Assembly (NCBI RefSeq): GCF_004000765.1
Contig: NZ_BILW01000013.1
Location: 109,896 to 173,895, forward strand
Origin: Paenibacillus chondroitinus NBRC 15376
GTDB taxonomy: Bacteria > Bacillota > Bacilli > Paenibacillales > NBRC-103111
DNA length: 64,000 nucleotides
Reading direction: 5' to 3'
Shown piece after piece: positions 1-8,159 of this stretch. The notes beneath the pieces are model-generated. The model was given only the letters and a program-made list of their open reading frames with translations. It was not told the DNA's origin and did no database searches. The position numbers were made by a program, and so were the translations under genes. Numbering within the stretch: the stretch's first letter is position 1; the number at the start of each line of letters is the position of its first letter.

Positions 1-109
1 GTTCCCACTGGGGAGGAATCGTTGGAGGAGTTAACTTCTCCTCTGTCATTCAGCTTGTTAAGAAAAGAACACCAGCGTTACTGAGACATTTGGCGGAGGA
101 GGTAACCTC
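1..109. other. Window-edge segment with no assignable gene
   Basis: This short segment lies downstream of the sugar permease stop codon. Two plus-strand frames are open from the window edge (stops at 82-84 and 131-133), but neither can be recognised as a protein tail. It contains two similar imperfect palindromes, at about 22-44 and 90-111, which share TTGG, GGAG and a central TAAC. Neither is followed by a clear T-run, so I do not call them terminators. Confidence 0.3.
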
Positions 110-1096
110 TTACGCTTTCTTGCGATTTAAATGAACAAACGTAATCGCCAACGCAAGCACCAGCACGCCGCCTTTGACAATGTCGAAGCCAAAATAAGGG
201 ACATTCAGCATCGTCAAACCATTCAGCAAAATTCCGATCAAAACCGCTCCAAAAAACGTCCCGATCACATTCGGCTTTCCAGCGCCAAGCACGGAATAAC
301 CCACAAATACGGAAGCAACAGCTTCCATCAGCAAAGGAGCACCCGCGTCAATTTGACCGGAACCTACACGAGAAGCATAGAGAATCCCTCCGAACGCGGC
401 AAAAATACCCGATAGCACATACGCAGCCAGACGAATTTTATTTACAGAAATGCCTGATAAACGGGCAGCTTCACGATTTCCGCCTGTCATGTACATTTGC
501 CGACCCCAACGCGTATATGTCAGAAAAATATGAACGGCGATTACAGCCACCAACATGAGAATAACCGGCACAGGTACCCCGAGCAGCTTGCCTTGGCCAA
601 TCCATAGAAACTCCGGCGTGAATTTACCTTTGGCTACGGTCCCATCTTGGAAACGCATATTGTTATAAATGGAGAACCCTTTCGTATAGGTCTTTTGGAC
701 ACCGCCGATGATGTACATCACAGCCAAAGTCGCGAGCAAATCCGGAATCCGCACCTTCACAATCAAGAGCGCATTCAAAAGCCCGATAACGGCTCCAATG
801 ATAATCGGAACGATAATAACAATAATCAAAGGCTGTTGGTACCAGACCATCAACGCCGCCGCACCTACCGTCGCCAACGAAACTGTCGAGCCTACGGACA
901 AATCAAAGCCGTCTACAATTTGCGATAACGTCACCCCGATAGCAACGAACATAACAATGGAAATGGAACGCAAAATATCGGCGATATTATCGTAGGTCAT
1001 GAAATTTTCATTAATAATCGAAAAGACGATGATGACCAAAGCAATAATGAATAATGCGCCATATTTAAAGGAAAAATCCAAGCTTTTTTCTTTCAT
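110..1096 (-). CDS. Sugar ABC transporter permease, RbsC-type (CUT2)
   Basis: This is the inner-membrane permease of a ribose-type sugar importer, 328 residues from the chosen start, which is usual for the RbsC/MglC/AraH family. It is almost entirely hydrophobic helices. The family loop is visible near residue 210 as GGNREAARLSGISVNKI, the segment that contacts the ATPase. The start is the ATG at 1096, because a GGAGG lies 9 bases upstream and the codon sits 1 base after the ATPase stop; an in-frame ATG at 1123 lies inside the ATPase gene. It is the last gene of a binding protein-ATPase-permease operon. The sugar is unknown, since no metabolic gene is attached. Confidence 0.9.
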   Translation of the reverse strand: MKEKSLDFSFKYGALFIIALVIIVFSIINENFMTYDNIADILRSISIVMFVAIGVTLSQIVDGFDLSVGSTVSLATVGAAALMVWYQQPLIIVIIVPIIIGAVIGLLNALLIVKVRIPDLLATLAVMYIIGGVQKTYTKGFSIYNNMRFQDGTVAKGKFTPEFLWIGQGKLLGVPVPVILMLVAVIAVHIFLTYTRWGRQMYMTGGNREAARLSGISVNKIRLAAYVLSGIFAAFGGILYASRVGSGQIDAGAPLLMEAVASVFVGYSVLGAGKPNVIGTFFGAVLIGILLNGLTMLNVPYFGFDIVKGGVLVLALAITFVHLNRKKA

Positions 1097-1097
1097 G

Positions 1098-2609
1098 TTA
1101 TTCGGCCTCCCCCGCACTCGCATACGTTAAAATGAGATCCTGCGTCGCTTCCTCTCGGGTGAGCTCCTTCACGACCGAACCATAACTCATCACTATAATG
1201 CGATCAGCAATTCCTATAATTTCATTTAGCTCGCAAGATAAATAAATAATGCCTTTGCCTTCTGCCGCCAGCTGCCCAATGAGGCGAAAAATATCGCTTT
1301 TCGCGCCAACGTCAACACCTTTGGTCGGCTCGTCAAACATATAGACGTCGGCATTCGTCGGCAGCCATTTGCCTACGGCAACCTTCTGCTGGTTGCCTCC
1401 GCTCAAATGTTTGACGACGCGGTTCGGGTCGCCCGGCTGCACGCCGAGCTGCACTACCATCTTCGCGGCGTGTTCGCTTTCCTCGCGCTGCCGCACGAAG
1501 CCCAGCGAGCTCAGCTTGCGCAATATCGGCAGCGACAGATTGCGCTTCACGGTCTCCTCTACGAGGACGCCCTGCTTGCGGCGCTCCTCGGGCACAAGCG
1601 CGATGCCGGCGCGCACGGCATCCTCCGGCTGGCGCAGCGCGAGCTTGCGGCCGCTGAGCCACACCTCGCCGCCGTCCGCGGCATCGGCGCCGAAGATCAG
1701 CCGGCTCAGCTCCGTCTTGCCGGCGCCGACCAACCCCACGACGCCGAGGATTTCACCTCGGCGGAGGGCAAAGCTGACGCCGCGCACCTTCGTGCCGCGG
1801 CGCAGTCCCTTCACCTCGAGGAGCGTTTCGCCAATGGGGACATTGGCTTTGGGAAACTCCTCGGTGAAGGTCTTGCCCAGCATCGCCTCGATCACGCCGG
1901 CGATGTCCATGGCAGCGGCCGCCTGCGTGAGCACCTGGCGGCCGTCGCGCATAATCGTGATCCGGTCGGACACCCGGAACACTTCCTGCAATCGGTGGGA
2001 GATGAAGACAATTCCCACCCCCTCCTGCTTCAGGCTATCCATAATCTGGAATAGCCGCTCTGATTCCTCCAGACTGAGAGGCGCCGTCGGCTCATCGAAG
2101 ATCATGATCTTCGCCTTGTGCGCCATCGCTCTGGCAATCAAAACAAGCTGCTTCTGCGAAATGCTCAGCTCATCCACTTTACGCCGCACCGAGAACGTTG
2201 CGCCGATCTTCGCAAGAATCGCTTCAGCTTCGCTATGCAGCTTGCGCCAGCTAACCCAAGCGCTGCCATGAACCATTCGGTCCATCATCACGTTTTCGGT
2301 GACAGTAAGCTCAGGTACAAGTGCCGTATCCACTTCTTGATAGACGCAATAGATGCCCTGAGCCATGGCTTCCTTAGGCGTTTGGATCGTTAGCGTTTGA
2401 CCGCCTATGGCAATTTGGCCGATGTCGTACGTGTAGGCACCGGACAAAACCTTCATCAATGTGCTCTTCCCAGCTCCATTCGCACCCAGCAAGGCATGAA
2501 TTTCACCTGCACGCAGGTCAAAATCAACCTCCTGCAGCGCCTTCACGCCGGCAAACGATTTGGAGATGCCACTCATCTGTAATAAAGCTGCGCTATCCTT
2601 CATCGACAT
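1098..2609 (-). CDS. Sugar ABC transporter ATP-binding protein, RbsA/MglA-type
   Basis: This cytoplasmic ATPase powers the sugar importer and carries two fused nucleotide-binding domains, 503 residues, the usual RbsA length. Domain 1 has Walker A GANGAGKS (residues 42-49), a signature-like SISQKQ, and Walker B IMIFDEPTAPL. Domain 2 has a modified Walker A (GLVGAGKTE), the strong signature LSGGNQQK and Walker B MFDEPTKGVD. The asymmetry between the two sites is normal for the family. The start at 2609 has an AGGTG 7 bases upstream. About 1385-1975 is far more GC-rich (60-base blocks up to 78% by my count) than the flanks (45-55%). That stretch covers the linker and most of domain 2, which suggests mosaic recombination. 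Confidence 0.93.
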   Translation of the reverse strand: MSMKDSAALLQMSGISKSFAGVKALQEVDFDLRAGEIHALLGANGAGKSTLMKVLSGAYTYDIGQIAIGGQTLTIQTPKEAMAQGIYCVYQEVDTALVPELTVTENVMMDRMVHGSAWVSWRKLHSEAEAILAKIGATFSVRRKVDELSISQKQLVLIARAMAHKAKIMIFDEPTAPLSLEESERLFQIMDSLKQEGVGIVFISHRLQEVFRVSDRITIMRDGRQVLTQAAAAMDIAGVIEAMLGKTFTEEFPKANVPIGETLLEVKGLRRGTKVRGVSFALRRGEILGVVGLVGAGKTELSRLIFGADAADGGEVWLSGRKLALRQPEDAVRAGIALVPEERRKQGVLVEETVKRNLSLPILRKLSSLGFVRQREESEHAAKMVVQLGVQPGDPNRVVKHLSGGNQQKVAVGKWLPTNADVYMFDEPTKGVDVGAKSDIFRLIGQLAAEGKGIIYLSCELNEIIGIADRIIVMSYGSVVKELTREEATQDLILTYASAGEAE

Positions 2610-2638
2610 CCGCCTTCACCTCTCTTGGCAATCTGAAA

Positions 2639-2665
2639 GTCCCATCGCAGATTTGGCGATGGGAC
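2639..2665 (-). other. Intercistronic stem-loop after the binding-protein gene
   Basis: A perfect 10-bp stem (GTCCCATCGC and its complement) with a 7-base loop lies between the binding-protein stop and the ATPase start. Only three T residues follow it on the minus strand, so it looks like an mRNA-stabilising or partial-attenuation hairpin. Such elements usually raise binding-protein expression over the membrane components. Confidence 0.7.
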
Positions 2666-2678
2666 CCCGTTGTTCCGA

Positions 2679-3776
2679 TTATTTTTTTTCTGCTGCTTTC
2701 AACCAATCCGTGTAGCCTTGTTGGCTTCCGCCCCAGCCTTTTACATATTCGCTAAGCTGCGTTGTATTCACTTGTTTGTCTTTCGGCAGTTGCTCTCTGG
2801 AAACATATACAGGATCCAAAACAACTTTCTCTGGCGTTTGATCACCGTGCAGCTTTTGGTACAAGTAACGGACTTGAACGCGCCCGATATCTTTTGGATC
2901 TACGGCAGCAGATGCTACCCAAGGACTTTTTGGATCTTGCAGAAGCTGCAAATCTTCATCGCTAAGGTCGATACCGTATACTTTAATTTCCGTACGGCCT
3001 GCTTGTTGAATCGCACGGGTAGCACCTTTCGCAAACTCATCCCAAGCTGCCCATACCGCTGTAATATCACCTTTGTTCGGATACTTTTTAAGAATCGCTT
3101 CCATTTGTGTTTGGGTATCCAAAGCAGGGTCTTTGGCCGTTCCGAATGCCGCTACTTCTTTAATATCCGGATATTTCTTCTGGAAAGCTTGATATGCTTC
3201 TTGTCTGCGCTCCATTGGGGCGAAACCGGCTACCCATACTTTCACGATATTTCCTTTGCCGCCTGCATCTTTAGCCAACTGCTCCAAGGTTGCTTCGGCC
3301 ATTTTTTGGTCGCCTTGCTCCAGGGAAGTTACGCCTGGGACAGTGAGGATAGAATCAAAGCTAACAACCGGAATTTTCTTCTCGACAGCTTTTTTCACAC
3401 CAGCCTCAAGTGCTTCAGCTGTACCGTGGTCAATTAAAATACCATCGAATTTTTGGTTAATGGCTGCATCCAGATTGGAAGCCATTTTGGCAAGGTCCGT
3501 ATCGGCAACGAATACCGTAACTTTCCCGCCTAGCTTTTCCACTTGCTCTTTCACACCTTCAACATATTGAGATGAGAACGTGCCTGTATTGAATTGCATA
3601 ATAAGTGCAATTTTCTTTCCGCTTAAATCCGCAGCACCTTTCGTCGCTTCCGTTGCTTTCGCGCTTGCCGCTGGGCTTGCTGTCGCACTGCTGCTCTCTT
3701 TTTGTCCGCAGGCTGCAAGCAAACTACCGAACACAGCTAAAATAACAAATAAACTGACCAATCTTGTTTTTTTCAT
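2679..3776 (-). CDS. Sugar-binding lipoprotein, RbsB-type
   Basis: This is the extracellular substrate-binding component of the RbsABC-like importer, a type-I periplasmic-binding fold (Peripla_BP_4). The first 23 residues form a lipoprotein signal with lipobox LAAC (Cys23), followed by a low-complexity Ser/Ala/Thr linker. The mature part has the alternating domains seen in ribose and galactose binding proteins (for example IALIMQFNTGTFSSQYVEGV). The start is the ATG at 3776 (MKKTRL), because GGGAGGG lies just upstream; the longer in-frame ATG at 3839 would add an unlikely leader. It is the first gene of the operon, transcribed from the 3777-3917 region. The ligand cannot be read from the sequence. 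Confidence 0.9.
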   Translation of the reverse strand: MKKTRLVSLFVILAVFGSLLAACGQKESSSATASPAASAKATEATKGAADLSGKKIALIMQFNTGTFSSQYVEGVKEQVEKLGGKVTVFVADTDLAKMASNLDAAINQKFDGILIDHGTAEALEAGVKKAVEKKIPVVSFDSILTVPGVTSLEQGDQKMAEATLEQLAKDAGGKGNIVKVWVAGFAPMERRQEAYQAFQKKYPDIKEVAAFGTAKDPALDTQTQMEAILKKYPNKGDITAVWAAWDEFAKGATRAIQQAGRTEIKVYGIDLSDEDLQLLQDPKSPWVASAAVDPKDIGRVQVRYLYQKLHGDQTPEKVVLDPVYVSREQLPKDKQVNTTQLSEYVKGWGGSQQGYTDWLKAAEKK

Positions 3777-3917
3777 GATTACCCTCCCGATCCTTACTTC
3801 TCCTATTTCCCCTATCAATTGTCGGATAAAATATACCAAGTTATCCAGTAGGAATTAATTTATATTAGCATCGGTAGGTTATCTCGTCAATAGTTTTGAT
3901 TGAATTTTGTCCATTGA

Positions 3918-4523
3918 TCAATTCACTTTGGCCCCATGCGAGATTGCGAACAACACGGCTTGTTCTGTATCCATTCGTAACCCCTTGAGCGTAATGCTTT
4001 TGAAATCCACGCCATCCATTTTAGCTCCCCTTACGTCGGCTCCCTGTAATTTCGCTCTAGCTAACAATGTTCTCGTAAGATCGCAATTTCTTAAGTCAGC
4101 TTTTTCTAAATTGGCTTCCGTTAAATCTGATTCTAAAAATTTAATCCCACGTAAATCTTGCTTAACCAATCTGGCTCTTCTCAAATTCGTATAAGACCAA
4201 TCTCCTTGGAAGAAGGTGATTCCATCCAATTGGGCGCTGGAAAAATCTGAACCTGTCATTTTGCATGTTTCAAACTTCGCGACAAATAAATTTGCTTCGG
4301 TAAAGTTACAATTCTCGAACGCGGTTTCCTTATGAATGGAGCTATTTAACGAGGCCCCCCGAAAATTACATTCAATAAAACGGCAGTTCCTCGTTGTAAT
4401 CTCTTCTAACGATCCGTTAGCAAATATGCACCGATGAAAAGTGCAGCTGATTAGCTCCCCATATCTTAAATCTTGATTGCTAAAGTCTATTCCTTCATAA
4501 CTTTGATTGATATGTTCATACAT
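3918..4523 (-). CDS. Pentapeptide-repeat protein
   Basis: The 201-residue protein consists almost wholly of pentapeptide repeats of the A(D/N)Lxx type, for example residues around TEANLEKADLRNCDL and ARAKLQGADVRGAKM. Such repeats fold into a right-handed square beta-helix. No signal peptide or membrane segment is present, so it should be cytoplasmic. Some family members (Qnr, McbG) protect DNA gyrase, but most have no known role and nothing here proves gyrase binding. The start has a textbook AAAGGAGG upstream. It stands alone, between the sugar importer promoter region and a decayed gene. Confidence 0.85.
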   Translation of the reverse strand: MYEHINQSYEGIDFSNQDLRYGELISCTFHRCIFANGSLEEITTRNCRFIECNFRGASLNSSIHKETAFENCNFTEANLFVAKFETCKMTGSDFSSAQLDGITFFQGDWSYTNLRRARLVKQDLRGIKFLESDLTEANLEKADLRNCDLTRTLLARAKLQGADVRGAKMDGVDFKSITLKGLRMDTEQAVLFAISHGAKVN

Positions 4524-4652
4524 AGTAATCCTCCTTTAAATCTTTTAACGTATACCTCTCTACCATCTCTTTCAAATAATCTCGAAACTCTTCAACAGAG
4601 GCTTTCACTTATCTAGTATACTTCATTTATCACAAGATAGAGGAGTGGTTTT

Positions 4653-4841
4653 ATGGCAGCTATTGCCTATTTAAACTTTGATGGAATCACAGAACAAGCC
4701 ATTGAATTTTATTCGAAGGCTTTATCAGAAATGCTTTGGTCTTCCTGCTTCGGAATGTTGGTTGATAAGTTTGGAGTTACTTGGAAGTTCAATAGTGACG
4801 CAGATAAATTTCTTGATAAAGTTATTTCCAGCAAACGGTAA
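4653..4841 (+). pseudogene. PhnB/VOC-family remnant with internal deletion
   Basis: The 62-codon frame joins the first strand of a PhnB-like VOC protein (AYLNFDGITEQAIEFYSKAL) directly to its last strand (FGMLVDKFGVTWKFN). Members of this family are usually about 135-150 residues, so the middle of the protein, roughly 80 residues, is missing. The GAGGAG ribosome site and the start codon survive and the join keeps the frame. It may still be translated, but it cannot form the normal metal-binding fold. I call it a remnant of an ancestral glyoxalase-like gene. Confidence 0.7.
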
Positions 4842-4867
4842 CCCCGTGAAAGAATGTACGCCCATCG

Positions 4868-4907
4868 AAAAAAAAGACGGTGCCCGAAGTAGGGACACTG
4901 CCTTTTT
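4868..4907. terminator. Bidirectional rho-independent terminator
   Basis: A GC-rich hairpin (GACGGTGCCC paired with GGGACACTGCC around a 6-base loop) is flanked by eight A on one side and five T on the other. It ends the minus-strand CUT1 importer operon that stops at 4920. It can also stop transcription from the PhnB remnant. Confidence 0.85.
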
Positions 4908-4919
4908 CTATATCTTTTT

Positions 4920-5741
4920 CTACTTCACAGCGCCTTGCGTAATCCCATTAATAATCCACTTTTGGGCAATGAGATAGACGATGACCATTGGGGCAAGCGC
5001 AAGCAGGTACGAGGCAAAAGCCAAGTTGAAATCCGTGCTGAATTGGCCTTGAAACACGTACTGCACAAGAGGAAGCGTGTAAGATTCCGGTTTGCCTAAA
5101 ATAATAAGCGGCAGCATAAAATCGTTCCACGTCGACAAGCAGCTTAATATGGCGATTGTGGCATTAATCGGTGCAAGAAGAGGGAATATAATGCGCCAGA
5201 AGGTACCATACGTGGAAGCACCGTCAACCGTAGCGGCTTCTTCCAATTCAATCGGTATGGTACGGATATACCCGACATACACAAAAATGTTAAAAGCAAG
5301 TCCGTACACGATATAGAGAATAATTAATCCAGGCATATTGTTCATATGCAGATTCGTTGTCAGCTTTACGATTGGAAGCATAATAATCTGAAAAGGAATG
5401 AACATCGCACTGATGAAATAAAAATATAAGCCTTTAAAAAACTTGTTGTTCATATTTCGCGCAATCGCATAGGAAACGAGTGAATTGGTCAAGAGTATGA
5501 AACCAACGGAACATACGGTGATCACAAAGCTGTTCCCAAAAGCCGTGAAAAAGTCGGTTGCTTCAATAGCATTTGCGAAGTTTTCAACATGCAATCCCGT
5601 CGGCAGCGAAAAGACCGATATTGCCATTTCCTCCGGATTCTTGAGGGCAATGGCGACCGCCATATATAAAGGGAACAAAATAAGCAAGGATCCCAGTGCG
5701 ATCAAAGTTGTGACGATCCAGTTCGTGGAGTGTTTGGTCAT
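4920..5741 (-). CDS. CUT1 sugar ABC permease, MalG-type
   Basis: This is an inner-membrane permease of 273 residues with about six helices. The EAA loop is EEAATVDGASTYGTFWRIIFPL, read here as EEAATVDGAS followed by IIFPLLAP, where it docks onto the shared ATPase. It matches MalG-type subunits by length and by the C-terminal QKWIINGITQGAVK-like tail. Its ATG overlaps the TAA of the preceding permease by one base, so the two are translationally coupled. The operon is binding protein-permease-permease without its own ATPase, as is usual for Firmicute CUT1 systems that share an MsmX-like ATPase. Confidence 0.92.
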   Translation of the reverse strand: MTKHSTNWIVTTLIALGSLLILFPLYMAVAIALKNPEEMAISVFSLPTGLHVENFANAIEATDFFTAFGNSFVITVCSVGFILLTNSLVSYAIARNMNNKFFKGLYFYFISAMFIPFQIIMLPIVKLTTNLHMNNMPGLIILYIVYGLAFNIFVYVGYIRTIPIELEEAATVDGASTYGTFWRIIFPLLAPINATIAILSCLSTWNDFMLPLIILGKPESYTLPLVQYVFQGQFSTDFNLAFASYLLALAPMVIVYLIAQKWIINGITQGAVK

Positions 5742-6607
5742 TATGCTTCCATCTCCCGTTTCTGCAAAAATTTAAGCTGTAGGACAGAGATGACGACAAT
5801 CACGATAAAGTAGATGACGGCATTCGCGGATTGGTATGCAAATTCTCCGCCTTGGAAGCCGCCTTGATAAATCAAGAAAGCAATGGATTGCGTCGCGCGA
5901 CCAGGTCCGCCTCCTGTCAATGCAACGATCTGGTCAAAAACCATCAGGGATCCCTTCATGGCAAGTACCATATTGATCGTGAAAAAGGAGGAGATCATGG
6001 GAAACGTAATTTTCCAAAACGTCTGCCATTTGCCGGCCCCATCCAAAGAGGAGGCTTCATAGATATCTTGTGGAATCGTTTGAAGTCCAGAAAGATATAG
6101 AATCGTATTAAACGCAATGCCTTGCCATACAGCTACAATCACGATCCCGATCCACGCCCATTGTTCATTGCCCAGGATGTTGGTGGAAAGGAACTCGATT
6201 CCTAATTTCTCCCCCATGGTAGGAACAACGTTGGAAAATAGGTAGTTGAAGATATAACTGACAATCAGTACGCCAAGCACGTTAGGGAGAAAATAAACCC
6301 CCCGGAAGAAATTACGGTATTTAATACGTGAATTAAGACCTAGAGCAATGAGCAAACTTATTACATTAATGAGAATCGTAACGACGATTGCATATTTAAA
6401 CGTAAACAAATAGGAGTTAATGACATTGACGTCTTGAAAGAGATTGATAAAGTTTTTAAAACCTATAAAATCGTACCCTTCGCTATACCCATCCCAATTC
6501 GTGAATGCGTAATAGATGCCTTGTAGAGCAGGAAAGGTATGAAAAGCGAAAAACAGCAGCAACGCTGGTATTGCCATACTGTAATACGCCGCTTTTTTTG
6601 AAACCAT
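5741..6607 (-). CDS. CUT1 sugar ABC permease, MalF-type
   Basis: This inner-membrane permease of 288 residues is the MalF-like partner of the downstream permease. The EAA loop is YEASSLDGAGKWQTFWKITFP, here split as YEASSLDGAGKW and TFWKITFP. About six hydrophobic segments are visible. The start at 6607 is backed by AAAGGAGG eight bases upstream. It lies 65 bases after the binding-protein gene, and an intercistronic hairpin sits in the gap. Together with LacI and the fructokinase it probably serves uptake of a fructose-containing sugar, but that is inferred from context. Confidence 0.92.
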   Translation of the reverse strand: MVSKKAAYYSMAIPALLLFFAFHTFPALQGIYYAFTNWDGYSEGYDFIGFKNFINLFQDVNVINSYLFTFKYAIVVTILINVISLLIALGLNSRIKYRNFFRGVYFLPNVLGVLIVSYIFNYLFSNVVPTMGEKLGIEFLSTNILGNEQWAWIGIVIVAVWQGIAFNTILYLSGLQTIPQDIYEASSLDGAGKWQTFWKITFPMISSFFTINMVLAMKGSLMVFDQIVALTGGGPGRATQSIAFLIYQGGFQGGEFAYQSANAVIYFIVIVVISVLQLKFLQKREMEA

Positions 6608-6632
6608 GATGAACCTCCTTTATAAATAGGGA

Positions 6633-6656
6633 GAGAGCACCTTGCGGCGCTCTCTT
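6633..6656 (-). other. Intercistronic stem-loop after the binding-protein gene
   Basis: A perfect 7-bp stem (AGAGAGC with GCTCTCT, 10-base loop) lies between the binding-protein stop and the first permease start, with no T-run. It has the same layout as the hairpins at 2639-2665 and 15321-15360. Confidence 0.6.
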
Positions 6657-6672
6657 CTATGTGTGTCGGCGC

Positions 6673-7941
6673 TTACTTGCGGTTAGCAACTTTATCCCAC
6701 TCGGTATCAAATTGTTTCACATAAGCATTGACATCTTTCTTCTGCAGGTAGCTTTGGATAATCGTATCCGCTTTAACAGCACCAGGAATGTAGTGATCGG
6801 AGAAGTCTTCAATAGCGCCGCTCGTGAACGAAGCATTCAGATCCTGTACACTGGCATCGGTTTGATTCACATTTTTTACGGCAGAGAACGCTTTTTGCTC
6901 ATCAATGTAAGTTTGAACGTTTTCCGTTTTTAGCATGAATGCAATAAATTTCTTGGCCTCTTCAGGGTGCTTGCTGCTTTTGGAAATGGTCAACAGCGTA
7001 TCCACGCCGGAAATAACTTTATTTTTAGCCGGGTCGTTCGTCGCCGGGAATGGGAATACACCCAAATCTATGCTAGGATTCGCTTTTTTGATTTCTGGAA
7101 TAGCCCATACACCTTGCAGATACATAGCGGATTCACCTTTAGCGAATGCCGTGTTACCATCGTTGTAGCCCTTGCCCATCATATCCTTTTGGCCAAAATC
7201 CAGAAGCTTTAATTGCTTGTCCGCTACTTCACGGAATTCCGGGCTATCAAACTTCACTGAGCCTTTTGATCTTTTGTCATAAAAATCAATACCCAAGATG
7301 TTGGTTGACAAGGAGTTAAATGGCACCATTACCGTCCAGGAGTCTTTGATCGTCAAATAGATCGGAGTTTTACCGGCATCTTTCACTTTTTGCGCAGTAG
7401 CCAAGAATTCATCCCAGGTTTTCGGAACGCTTAGACCCAGCTCTTTAAACATCGTTTTATTGTAAATCACACCACTTGCATTCGCTGTAAAAGGAATCGC
7501 GCTGAGCTGCTCGCTGCCTGTCAGTTTCTTCAACATGTTTATGTAGGAAGGCTGGATATTGGCTGTCAGAGCATCGTTCGAAAAATCTGCAAACAATCCG
7601 CTCTTGGATAGCTGAGCGAACGTATCCGTTGCTCCGAGACCAATAATATCTGGCACATCTTTTTTGGCAACGCGCGTTTTCAGAACCGTTTCCGCATCCG
7701 GCGGGTTGACTTGCGTCACGACGATGTTCGGATTCGCATCGTTAAACTTTTTCACCAGCTCATCGAAGGAGGCTTTCGCTTCCGCTTTATTCTGGAAGAA
7801 CTCGAGTTTCACTTTCTCTCCGGATGCAGCTGAAGTTGCCGGATTGGCAGCAGATTCACTGTTCGTTTTCCCTCCACCACAGCCTGCAAGGACGGAAAGA
7901 GCAAGGACGCTTGTACAAATCGTTGTAACTGTTTTTTTCAT
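6673..7941 (-). CDS. Extracellular sugar-binding lipoprotein (family 1, CUT1)
   Basis: This is the substrate-binding lipoprotein of the first CUT1 importer, 422 residues. The signal peptide ends at lipobox LAGC (Cys21). The fold is of the maltose-binding type, with the recognisable segment FAKGESAMYLQGVWAIPEI, a conserved ligand-cleft region of the family. The ATG at 7941 is chosen because GGAGG lies 8 bases upstream; the in-frame ATG at 7954-7956 lies within that ribosome site. Two TAAACGTTTA operators upstream (8001-8010 and 8123-8132) put this operon under the neighbouring LacI regulator. Confidence 0.92.
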   Translation of the reverse strand: MKKTVTTICTSVLALSVLAGCGGGKTNSESAANPATSAASGEKVKLEFFQNKAEAKASFDELVKKFNDANPNIVVTQVNPPDAETVLKTRVAKKDVPDIIGLGATDTFAQLSKSGLFADFSNDALTANIQPSYINMLKKLTGSEQLSAIPFTANASGVIYNKTMFKELGLSVPKTWDEFLATAQKVKDAGKTPIYLTIKDSWTVMVPFNSLSTNILGIDFYDKRSKGSVKFDSPEFREVADKQLKLLDFGQKDMMGKGYNDGNTAFAKGESAMYLQGVWAIPEIKKANPSIDLGVFPFPATNDPAKNKVISGVDTLLTISKSSKHPEEAKKFIAFMLKTENVQTYIDEQKAFSAVKNVNQTDASVQDLNASFTSGAIEDFSDHYIPGAVKADTIIQSYLQKKDVNAYVKQFDTEWDKVANRK

Positions 7942-7995
7942 CGAAGAAACCTCCATTTTATAAAAGAATAAATATGAGTAAGACTAAGCTTTAAT

Positions 7996-8016
7996 AAGAG
8001 TAAACGTTTACTTAAG
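7996..8016. promoter_or_regulatory. LacI-type operator 1, upstream of the importer operon
   Basis: The palindromic core TAAACGTTTA (8001-8010) sits in the context GTAAACGTTTACTTAA. It is about 60 bases upstream of the binding-protein start. The same core occurs at 8123-8132 and 9212-9221, around the lacI gene only, so these are most likely sites for that repressor. They lack the outer TG and CA of a classical CcpA cre site. Confidence 0.75.
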
Positions 8017-8120
8017 GGAGAAAAAAAAAGAACGAACCAACTTGCTTCACATCACCACCCATAAGAAATGAGTCTTGTTCAATTTCATGGCTCTAAAACC
8101 TTCATAAAGCAGTCATTTAG

Positions 8121-8137
8121 GTTAAACGTTTACTTAA
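8121..8137. promoter_or_regulatory. LacI-type operator 2
   Basis: The core TAAACGTTTA at 8123-8132, followed by CTTAA, matches operator 1. Its centre lies 122 bp from that of operator 1, a spacing that could allow a DNA loop between the two sites. It lies between the lacI stop and the binding-protein gene. Confidence 0.7.
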
Positions 8138-8159
8138 AATTCTGAAAAAGAAGCCCTTT

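Noticed and set aside
1369..2271. Long plus-strand open frames (300 and 215 codons) opposite the sugar ATPase gene
   Set aside because: They lie in the GC-rich block of a clear ATPase gene on the minus strand, show no family motif and lack ribosome sites. High GC removes stop codons by chance.
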